Shown piece after piece: positions 1 to 6,366 of a DNA stretch of 10,827 nt. A program made the translations under genes and the position numbers. How positions within the stretch are numbered: the stretch's first letter is position 1; every line of letters begins with the position of its first letter. Origin of the DNA: Bacteroidales bacterium UBA5287 (GTDB taxonomy: Bacteria; Bacteroidota; Bacteroidia; Bacteroidales; Dysgonomonadaceae). The notes under the pieces are model-generated. The model did not search any database. It was not told where the DNA came from and saw nothing but the letters and a program-made list of their open reading frames with translations. Location of the stretch: positions 1 to 10,827 of the forward strand of contig DHSL01000007.1 of the NCBI GenBank assembly GCA_002411345.1, read 5' to 3'.

Positions 1-20
1 AATTTGAAATTTTTTAAACA

Positions 21-58
21 AAAAGAAAGAGGAAAAACAGAAACCTCTCCCTTTTTTT
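21..58. terminator. Bidirectional terminator-like hairpin
   Basis: AGAGG at 28-32 pairs with CCTCT at 44-48 around an 11-nt A-rich loop. After a two-base internal mismatch the stem continues as AAAAG (21-25) with CTTTT (51-55). A run of seven T follows at 52-58, as expected for an intrinsic terminator on the plus strand. Read on the minus strand, the same stem is followed by a T-rich stretch, so it could also end the transcript of the CYTH gene, whose stop codon lies about 40 nt away. This suggests a convergent gene just left of the window. The fold was found by eye and not scored. Confidence 0.55.
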
Positions 59-97
59 AATAACCAATATAAACTATGACAAGAACTACTATATATT

Positions 98-574
98 TTA
101 TTTCTTATTCCATTCTTTATAAGGATGCGTTGAAAGATGGGCATTGTAATAACGCTCATCTCCGGTGACCTCAAATCCTAACCAACTTGGTTTATCAAAC
201 TTTTCATCTTCACTTCGTAACTCAATCTCGGCCATCACTAATCCATTATTGTCTCCATAAAATTCATCTACTTCAAAAATATGATCGCCTGACTTGATCA
301 AATAACGGGTTTTGTCTATCACACCACTCTCGCATAGCTTGAGCAATTGCTCGGCATCTTCAACAGGAATTTCATATTCATATTCTAAATGCGTGAACGA
401 TCCTTGAACTGTGGAACTTTTAATTGTAATAAAAGCATTTTGATCGATAACACGTACACGAACTACATTTAAATTGCTTTGAGATAAATAACCTTGCTTT
501 ATCTGATAGTGCTGGTATGAATGATTTTTATACTCACCACTGACCAGAAATTTTCGCTCAATCTCGTAACCCAT
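98..574 (-). CDS. CYTH-domain triphosphate tunnel enzyme
   Basis: This 158-residue cytosolic protein belongs to the CYTH / triphosphate tunnel metalloenzyme superfamily, which uses divalent metal to act on triphosphate-containing substrates in a beta-barrel tunnel. The N-terminal signature ExExK is present as E4-I-E6-R-K8. Further charged residues that would line the tunnel are R39 and R41 (VRVRV), K52 (ITIKSS), E66 and E68 (EYEYEI), K88 and R90, D103 and E104 (EVDEF), and E116 and E118 (AEIELR). The protein is a single domain with no signal peptide or membrane segment and is full length for the short bacterial type. Known relatives of this size include inorganic tripolyphosphatases; class IV adenylate cyclase and thiamine triphosphatase are other activities in the superfamily. 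The substrate cannot be chosen from sequence, although tripolyphosphatase is the most likely. The ATG at 572-574 is preferred because ExExK normally lies at the extreme N-terminus. A near-match to the -7 box (TTATTTTG, minus strand 607-600) lies 25 nt upstream. The gene is divergent from the esterase. Confidence 0.88.
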   Translation of the reverse strand: MGYEIERKFLVSGEYKNHSYQHYQIKQGYLSQSNLNVVRVRVIDQNAFITIKSSTVQGSFTHLEYEYEIPVEDAEQLLKLCESGVIDKTRYLIKSGDHIFEVDEFYGDNNGLVMAEIELRSEDEKFDKPSWLGFEVTGDERYYNAHLSTHPYKEWNKK

Positions 575-678
575 AAGAATTGATTTTTATATATCAACGC
601 AAAATAAGCAAAAGAGTTTATATAAGATTAAACATATTTACATTTTTTAATCTTTTTTTACACACGGAAACGCTGACG

Positions 679-711
679 ATGGTCTCATGATGGTCTCACT
701 ATGGTCTCACT
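679..711. repeat. Three-copy 11-bp tandem direct repeat
   Basis: The 9-mer ATGGTCTCA occurs at 679-687, 690-698 and 701-709, exactly 11 bp apart. The two-base spacers are TG, CT and CT, so units two and three are identical. The array lies outside any credible gene, about 105 bp from the CYTH start and about 90 bp upstream of the esterase start. No convincing fourth unit is visible on either side (668-678 matches at only about 4 of 9 core positions). Head-to-tail sites at 11-bp spacing are the layout bound by OmpR/PhoB-family response regulators, so an operator for the esterase is a reasonable inference. A slippage-generated microsatellite is the alternative. Confidence 0.9.
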
Positions 712-764
712 CATTATTTATTAAGAATTTGGTTTGAAACGAAATTTTTTTCAAGAATATTCAC

Positions 765-772
765 TATATTTC
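765..772 (+). promoter_or_regulatory. Candidate -7 box for the esterase
   Basis: TATATTTC matches the Bacteroidetes -7 consensus TAnnTTTG at all fixed positions except the last. It would give a leader of roughly 20 nt before the ATG at 800. The nearest TTTG upstream (733-736) is 28 nt away, too far for a normal -33 element. The promoter is therefore poor, or it needs an activator; the tandem repeat at 679-711 lies where one could bind. This is weak evidence. Confidence 0.25.
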
Positions 773-799
773 GACTTTTTTATAACAATATAATTTACT

Positions 800-2800
800 A
801 TGAAGACTTTAGCTAAATCTATTATTCTACTATCTTTCTTGTTTGTGTTCTCACAAACATTTGCGCAGCTGCAATTACCTGCAATATTCTCAGATAATAT
901 GGTGCTGCAACAACAATCGGATGCTCCCATTTGGGGAAAAGCAAACCCGGGATCAACAGTCAAAATCGTTCCTTCATGGAATGGAAAAGAATATGTCGCT
1001 ACTGTTGATGCAAATGGAAAATGGATCGCAAAACTGCAAACTCCGTCGGCGGGGGGACCTTTTAAGGTGACTATAACTAACAACAAAACTACAAAGACTT
1101 TCCAAAATGTGATGATTGGCGAAGTATGGATCTGCTCGGGACAATCAAACATGGAAATGCCTCTTGCTGGATGGGGTAAGGTTAAGGACTATGAAAAGGA
1201 AATAGCAGAGGCTGTGTACCCAAATATTAGATTAATTCAGGTACAAAAGGCAACAAGCTCTTATCCGCTGGATGATGTGAAAGTGAATGGCGACTCCTGG
1301 CAGGAATGCTCACCGGCGACTATCGCTCTGTTTTCTGCAACGGCATACTTCTTTGGTAGGGACTTGCATAAAAACTTGAATGTTCCCATCGGATTGATTA
1401 ATACGTCTTGGGGAGGTACAATTGCTGAAGCATGGACAAGCAAAGAATCTCTCATGACAATGCCGTATTTTAAAAATGCAGTCGAAGCTTATAGCGCTCT
1501 TCCTAGAGATGTTGAAGTGAGAAAGGCTTCTGTCTTAAAAAAACAGGAGGAATGGAACAATAATGCTATCGCAAAAGACTTTGGATTCGAAAAGAATATT
1601 CCTGTGGCTGCTAATCTGAACTATAACGATACGGATTGGACTACGGCAAAACTACCGGGGGCTTGGGAAACAAATGGTTTACCGGACTTTGATGGAGTGG
1701 TTTGGTACAGAAAAGTAATTGATATACCTCAACAATGGTCTAATAAGGAACTGACTCTTTCTCTGGGTACTATTGATGATAGCGATATTACATATTTTAA
1801 TGGGGTTGAAATAGGACGTACTGACGGATATAATGTTCCGCGAAATTATACTGTTCCTAAACAGCTCGTGAAAAAGGGAAAGGCTGTTATAGCTATTCGC
1901 GTGTTCGACACTGCAAGCACAGGTGGTGTTCAGGGTGAACCTGATAATTTTTATATCGCTCCAAAAAACAATAAGGTTGCTATGATCAAATTGGGCGGGG
2001 ATTGGAAATACAAATCATCGGTGAACATAAAAGAAATGGGGACTTTCCCTCGTCTTGACAATGAGAACCCAAATGTTCCTACTGCTTTGTTCAATGCAAT
2101 GATAGCTCCGCTGATTCCTTACAGAATTAAAGGTGCAATCTGGTACCAGGGTGAGTCGAATGCCGACAGGGCTTATCAATATCGTACGCTATTCCCTCTA
2201 ATGATCAACGATTGGAGAACTAAATGGGGATATGATTTCTCCTTCTACTTCGTTCAACTGGCTAACTTCATGGCAGTAAATAATGAACCTGAGGAATCGA
2301 CTTGGGCTGAACTTCGAGAAGCACAATTGCAAACACTGAATCTGCAAAATACGGGTATGGCTACTATTATTGATATAGGTGAAGCTAATGATATTCATCC
2401 GAAAAACAAACAGGATGTGGGTAAACGATTGGCTTTACAGGCTCGGGAATATACTTATAAACAGAACATTACTTCTTCAGGACCAATGTATCATTATTAT
2501 AGGCTTGAGGAAAATAAAATACGTTTGTTCTTCAAATTGGGCAATAGCAAATTGAAGGTAAATGGTGGAAATAACTTGAAAGGTTTCAGCATTGCTGGAC
2601 CGGACAAAAAATTCTATTGGGCTGATGCGGTAATAGATGGGGAACAGATTGTTGTTAGCTCGCCTAAAGTGACTTTCCCTGTTGCGGTTCGTTATGCTTG
2701 GGCAAACAACCCAGCCTGCAACTTGAGCAACACGGAAGGACTGCCTGCTTCGCCTTTCAGAACGGATAATTGGACGGGACTGACTGAGAAAAATCAGTAA
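800..2800 (+). CDS. Secreted SASA-family (sialate O-acetylesterase-like) esterase
   Basis: This 666-residue hydrolase should remove O-acetyl groups from sugars, with sialic acid or acetylated plant or host glycans as possible substrates. Residues 1-22 form a signal peptide: K2 and K6, a hydrophobic core, and probable cleavage after TFA before Q23. There is no lipobox cysteine, so a soluble periplasmic or exported protein is expected. The SASA/SGNH catalytic core is split. The first block has GQSNME at 114-119, with the nucleophile S116. The second has WYQGESN at 448-454 and DIHP at 531-534, where H533 and D531 are the likely remaining catalytic residues. Between them, about residues 275-395 resemble a jelly-roll sugar-binding domain of glycoside hydrolase family 2 type, with VWYRKVIDIP at 301-310 and a DDSDITYFNGVEIG stretch. 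Such inserts are known in bacterial enzymes of this type. No SusC/SusD pair, glycosidase or sialic acid gene is nearby, so the substrate is open. Base composition looks more GC-rich than the glycogen synthase; this is a visual impression. Confidence 0.9.
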   Translation: MKTLAKSIILLSFLFVFSQTFAQLQLPAIFSDNMVLQQQSDAPIWGKANPGSTVKIVPSWNGKEYVATVDANGKWIAKLQTPSAGGPFKVTITNNKTTKTFQNVMIGEVWICSGQSNMEMPLAGWGKVKDYEKEIAEAVYPNIRLIQVQKATSSYPLDDVKVNGDSWQECSPATIALFSATAYFFGRDLHKNLNVPIGLINTSWGGTIAEAWTSKESLMTMPYFKNAVEAYSALPRDVEVRKASVLKKQEEWNNNAIAKDFGFEKNIPVAANLNYNDTDWTTAKLPGAWETNGLPDFDGVVWYRKVIDIPQQWSNKELTLSLGTIDDSDITYFNGVEIGRTDGYNVPRNYTVPKQLVKKGKAVIAIRVFDTASTGGVQGEPDNFYIAPKNNKVAMIKLGGDWKYKSSVNIKEMGTFPRLDNENPNVPTALFNAMIAPLIPYRIKGAIWYQGESNADRAYQYRTLFPLMINDWRTKWGYDFSFYFVQLANFMAVNNEPEESTWAELREAQLQTLNLQNTGMATIIDIGEANDIHPKNKQDVGKRLALQAREYTYKQNITSSGPMYHYYRLEENKIRLFFKLGNSKLKVNGGNNLKGFSIAGPDKKFYWADAVIDGEQIVVSSPKVTFPVAVRYAWANNPACNLSNTEGLPASPFRTDNWTGLTEKNQ

Positions 2801-2810
2801 GGACTTTTTT
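2783..2810 (+). terminator. Weak terminator at the esterase stop codon
   Basis: ACTGA at 2783-2787 can pair with TCAGT at 2794-2798 around the loop GAAAAA, and six T follow at 2805-2810. The stem is only 5 bp, overlaps the TAA stop, and is separated from the T run by several bases. It is the best candidate for ending the esterase transcript before the convergent mfd gene, but it may not be real. Confidence 0.3.
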
Positions 2811-2831
2811 AAATGAATATTCTATATCGTT

Positions 2832-2862
2832 AAAAATCAGGGGAGACCGTCAAAAAGGTTTC
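2832..2862 (-). terminator. Weak hairpin downstream of mfd
   Basis: On the minus strand GAAACC (2862-2857) pairs with GGTCTC (2848-2843) around an 8-nt loop, with one G-U pair. CCCTG and then a short ATTTTT stretch follow. It begins about 9 nt after the mfd stop codon, a sensible place for a terminator. The gap between stem and T run is larger than usual and the stem is short. Confidence 0.3.
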
Positions 2863-2870
2863 GTAAATAC

Positions 2871-5800
2871 TTAATTATGTGAACTTTTAATCTCTTCGAG
2901 AATAAAACTGGCGGTTTCCACTGATTTTACATTACGAATGACTACTGATCGCTTTTTACCCATCTCACGGAATTTACAATCCCTGGGATGATACTGAACA
3001 TAAAGCAATAACTTGTCAAAAACAGGTGATTGATAATAGGGGGATTTTTCATTTGAAATCAGATTAAGTGTCATCTGTTCGTTCTTAAGGACAATCTTTT
3101 CTAATCCTAACGATTTGCCTATTAATCGTAAATGAACTACACGGATCAACTCTTTTCCCTGAGCGGGGATCTTACCAAAACGGTCTTCTATTCGACTCAC
3201 AAACTCTATGATGCCCATCTCGGTATCAATATTATCCAACTCTCTATAAATAGAAATACGCTCGGCATCGTTGGGGATATAATTGACGGGAAACATTAAC
3301 TCTAAATCACTTTCTACTTGTACATCGTCTACAAAGAATTGCTCTTGCTCGGCCTTTTCCTTGATTTGCTCGTTATATAGATCGGAAAACTCGTCTTGCT
3401 TTAACTCGGTTACTGCTTCTCGTAATATCTTTTGATAGGTCTCATAACCCAAATCGGCAATAAATCCGCTTTGCTCGGCTCCTAACAGATTACCCGCTCC
3501 TCTGATATCAAGGTCTTGCATCGCAATATGAATACCGCTTCCAAGATCCGAGAAATTCTCTATCGTCTGTAAACGCCGCCTGGCCTCGGTTGTCAAAGTA
3601 TAAAGCGGTGGGGCCAACAGATAACAAAAGGCTTTTCGATTACTTCGCCCTACCCTTCCGCGCAACTGATGCAGATCGCTTAATCCAAAATTCTGTGCAT
3701 TGTTCACAATAATTGTGTTCACATTGGGCATGTCAATACCTGACTCTATAATTGTGGTGGCAATTAGTACGTCAAACTCTTGATTGACAAAGTCATTGAT
3801 AATCTCTTCAAGTTTCTTGGGTTCCATTTGCCCGTGACCGACAGCAATTCTAACATCTGGTATTTCACGTTTTAACAGCGTTTCTAATTCGTAGATGTTG
3901 TTAATGCGGTTATTCACTAAAAATACCTGACCATTCCTGCTCAATTCAAAATTGATAGCATCTTTTATGACTTCAATATCGAATGTATGTACCTCTGTCT
4001 GTACAGGATAGCGGTTTGGAGGGGGTGTGGTGATGGTCGAAAAATCTCTTGATCCCATCAACGAGAACTGAAGGGTACGGGGAATAGGTGTTGCTGTCAT
4101 AGTTAGAGTGTCGACATTCACCTTTATCTTCTTTAACTTATCTTTAGTGGAGACTCCAAGCTTTTGCTCTTCGTCTATAATGAGTAAACCAAGATCATGA
4201 AATTCAACATCTTTACCTACTAATCGATGCGTCCCAATGATTATATCAATTTTACCTTCTTTCAATTCGGCTAAAATAGCTTTCTGCTCTTTTGCGGAAC
4301 GGGCGCGACTCAAATAATCAACTTTTACCGGGAAATCGGATAAGCGGTTCTGAAAGGTATGATAATGCTGGGTTGCAAGTACTGTGGTCGGCACTAATAG
4401 CGCAGTTTGTTTATTATCTGCTGCAGCCTTAAAGGCTGCTCTTATAGCTATTTCTGTTTTACCAAATCCTACATCACCACAAACTAACCTGTCCATCGGA
4501 CGCTCACTTTCCATGTCACGCTTTACTTCACGGGTGGTTTTTAATTGATCGGGTGTATCTTCATACATAAATGAAGCTTCTAACTCTGTTTGCATGTAGG
4601 TATCTTTCGAAAAGGAATGCCCTCTCTCTTCCATGCGCTGAGCATATAGCGTGATCAGATCACGAGCAATATCTTTGATTTTAGATTTGGTGCGCTCTTT
4701 GGTGCGCTCCCATGCTCCAGAACCTAATTTATTGAGATGGGGCGCTTCGCCTTCTTTACCTTTATACTTCGATATCTTATGCAATGCATGGATCGACACA
4801 AACACGGCATCATTATTTTGATAGCTGAGCTTAATCACTTCTTGCACTCTTTCACCAATGCGCATTCTCACAAGACCAGCAAACTTACCAATACCATGAT
4901 CGATATGAACAACATAATCACCGGGTTGCAACTGGTTGATCTCTTTTAATGTGAGTGCAATTTTCCCGGTGCGCGCTTTATCTGAACGAAGATTGTACTT
5001 GTGAAATCGGTCAAATATCTGATGATCAGTAAAACAACATATCTTCAAGGTCTCATCACTGAAGCCTTCATGAAGTGTCTTATTTATTGAATTAAATGGA
5101 ATATGATCGTCTCTGTCTTCAAATATATGAAACAGACGCTTTTGCTGCTTTTGACTATCACTCAGGATATATAATGTGTATCCGTTATCTAAATAATTAT
5201 GAGCCGATTCACTTATCAAATCAAAATTCTTATGATATAGTGGCTGGACTGATGTTTTAAAATCTATTGAAGCGTCTTCTAATTCTTGTACGTTACGATT
5301 GAAACGTATTTGCTTGAAGCTCTTTATTGATGCGGCAAACTCTGTATTTGTAATTAAATCGGCTTTAACAAAATCTACTTCTTTTTGATCTATCTGAATG
5401 GACATCTCATCACGAAAAACCGACTCAATACGACTTTCTATCCATTGAATATTCTCTAAACCAATAATTGTGTTTTTTGGCAGTAAATCAAATACCGTGG
5501 CATTGTTTGATTGCCTTTTACCCAATTCCGGAACAATTCTAATATCGGTAAACCTTTCTTTAGAAAGCTGGGATTCTACTTCGAAACTCCGAATAGTTTC
5601 TATCTCATCACCAAAAAAATCAAGTCGATATGGATATTCTGATGAGAATGAAAACACATCTAATATACTCCCTCTTTTAGCATACTGACCTGGTTCATAT
5701 ACGTAATCTACTTCTTCAAAACCAAAAGAATCTAACACTTCAGAGACAAAACCACTGTCAAGCTTTTCGCCTTGTGATATCTTTAATGTGTTCTTATTCA

Positions 5801-6209
5801 ATGTTTCAACAGATACGGTTTTCTCTGCTAAAGCATCTGGATAACTTACTATTATAACCGGCGTTGATTTATTTTGTATCGTACTAAGTGTATCTGTACG
5901 TAAAACTTCATTTGCTGTATCAATTTGTCCATATTTTGCCGCCCTTTTATATGCAGATGGGAAAAACAACACATTCTCCTGACCAATAATCTGAGTTATA
6001 TCATGATAAAAATAACCGGCGGTTTCTAAATCATTTAATATATATAAATAGGATTGAGGCAGCTTGTGAAAGATGCCTACAGCAAACATGGAACGTGAAG
6101 ATCCATGCAAACCATTTACTAAAAGTGTTTTTACCTCTTTTAGTAACTTGCTTGTGGCTGAAACGTTAGGATTCGTTTCAAATAGTTGTTGTAATTCTAA
6201 TATATCCAA
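2871..6209 (-). CDS. mfd: Mfd transcription-repair coupling factor
   Basis: Mfd is a double-stranded DNA translocase that pushes RNA polymerase off DNA lesions and recruits UvrA for excision repair. Numbering below is from the TTG at 6209. The N-terminal UvrB-like module covers roughly residues 1-320. The RNA-polymerase-interaction (CarD-like) domain begins near 427 (QPGDYVVHIDHGIGKF). The two motor domains follow: Walker A GDVGFGKT at 578-585, DEEQ at 679-682, TATPIPRT at 705-712, and motif VI QLRGRVGR at 848-855. The translocation region has RGAGNLLGAEQSG near 903-915, and the regulatory C-terminal domain spans about 960-1070. At 1112 residues it is full length. No ATG occurs in this frame between the upstream TAG (6263-6261) and codon 41, so the start must be non-ATG. 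TTG at 6209-6207 is preferred because it gives a MDILELQQL start of the kind usual in Bacteroidales Mfd, and because the other TTG (6233-6231) lies inside an exact -7 promoter box. It is divergent from the glycogen synthase. Confidence 0.96.
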   Translation of the reverse strand: MDILELQQLFETNPNVSATSKLLKEVKTLLVNGLHGSSRSMFAVGIFHKLPQSYLYILNDLETAGYFYHDITQIIGQENVLFFPSAYKRAAKYGQIDTANEVLRTDTLSTIQNKSTPVIIVSYPDALAEKTVSVETLNKNTLKISQGEKLDSGFVSEVLDSFGFEEVDYVYEPGQYAKRGSILDVFSFSSEYPYRLDFFGDEIETIRSFEVESQLSKERFTDIRIVPELGKRQSNNATVFDLLPKNTIIGLENIQWIESRIESVFRDEMSIQIDQKEVDFVKADLITNTEFAASIKSFKQIRFNRNVQELEDASIDFKTSVQPLYHKNFDLISESAHNYLDNGYTLYILSDSQKQQKRLFHIFEDRDDHIPFNSINKTLHEGFSDETLKICCFTDHQIFDRFHKYNLRSDKARTGKIALTLKEINQLQPGDYVVHIDHGIGKFAGLVRMRIGERVQEVIKLSYQNNDAVFVSIHALHKISKYKGKEGEAPHLNKLGSGAWERTKERTKSKIKDIARDLITLYAQRMEERGHSFSKDTYMQTELEASFMYEDTPDQLKTTREVKRDMESERPMDRLVCGDVGFGKTEIAIRAAFKAAADNKQTALLVPTTVLATQHYHTFQNRLSDFPVKVDYLSRARSAKEQKAILAELKEGKIDIIIGTHRLVGKDVEFHDLGLLIIDEEQKLGVSTKDKLKKIKVNVDTLTMTATPIPRTLQFSLMGSRDFSTITTPPPNRYPVQTEVHTFDIEVIKDAINFELSRNGQVFLVNNRINNIYELETLLKREIPDVRIAVGHGQMEPKKLEEIINDFVNQEFDVLIATTIIESGIDMPNVNTIIVNNAQNFGLSDLHQLRGRVGRSNRKAFCYLLAPPLYTLTTEARRRLQTIENFSDLGSGIHIAMQDLDIRGAGNLLGAEQSGFIADLGYETYQKILREAVTELKQDEFSDLYNEQIKEKAEQEQFFVDDVQVESDLELMFPVNYIPNDAERISIYRELDNIDTEMGIIEFVSRIEDRFGKIPAQGKELIRVVHLRLIGKSLGLEKIVLKNEQMTLNLISNEKSPYYQSPVFDKLLLYVQYHPRDCKFREMGKKRSVVIRNVKSVETASFILEEIKSSHN

Positions 6210-6230
6210 AACTAATTGATAAGATAGTTG

Positions 6231-6238
6231 CAAAGATA
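6231..6238 (-). promoter_or_regulatory. mfd promoter, -7 box
   Basis: On the minus strand the sequence reads TATCTTTG followed by CA, an exact match to the Bacteroidetes consensus TAnnTTTG. Transcription would begin about 5-7 nt past the box, leaving a leader of roughly 15-18 nt before the TTG at 6209. A clear -33 element is lacking; the nearest TTG (6256-6254) has a 15-nt gap, shorter than usual. If this box is used, the longer reading with TTG at 6233 cannot be translated in full. Confidence 0.55.
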
Positions 6239-6333
6239 AGCTTTTTTGAAATACAATATTCTAATATGCATAGAGAGATAAAACCTTTAACATCCAATAT
6301 GTAATATTTAAATATTCTTGTTTTTATAATGAT

Positions 6334-6341
6334 TATATTTG
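6334..6341 (+). promoter_or_regulatory. Glycogen synthase promoter, -7 box
   Basis: TATATTTG is an exact match to TAnnTTTG. Transcription would start near 6347, giving a short A-rich leader of about 20 nt before the ATG at 6367, as is typical of Bacteroidetes genes without a Shine-Dalgarno sequence. The TTG at 6318-6320 is only 13 nt upstream, too close to be a normal -33 element, so that half is unassigned. Confidence 0.5.
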
Positions 6342-6366
6342 TGCTCAAATAGAAATATAACAATTT

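Noticed and set aside
599..607. Promoter box TTATTTTG for the CYTH gene on the minus strand
   Set aside because: It misses the conserved A of TAnnTTTG and has no -33 partner at suitable spacing, so it is mentioned with the gene but not listed as a feature.
751..1152. 133-residue minus-strand reading frame over the esterase start
   Set aside because: It is antisense to the signal peptide and the GQSNME catalytic region of a well-supported gene and shows no recognisable domain.
2843..2848. GAGACC after the esterase, the reverse complement of the GGTCTC core of the 679-711 repeat, as if the gene were flanked by inverted repeats
   Set aside because: GGTCTC/GAGACC also occurs inside coding sequence at 3438-3443, 5049-5054, 9104-9109 and 10616-10621, so a single copy here is not significant, and the surrounding bases do not match well.
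3000..6200. Possible frameshift or damage in mfd, since the gene lacks an ATG start
   Set aside because: All motor motifs, the RNA-polymerase-interaction domain and the C-terminal domain are present in order in one uninterrupted frame of normal length.
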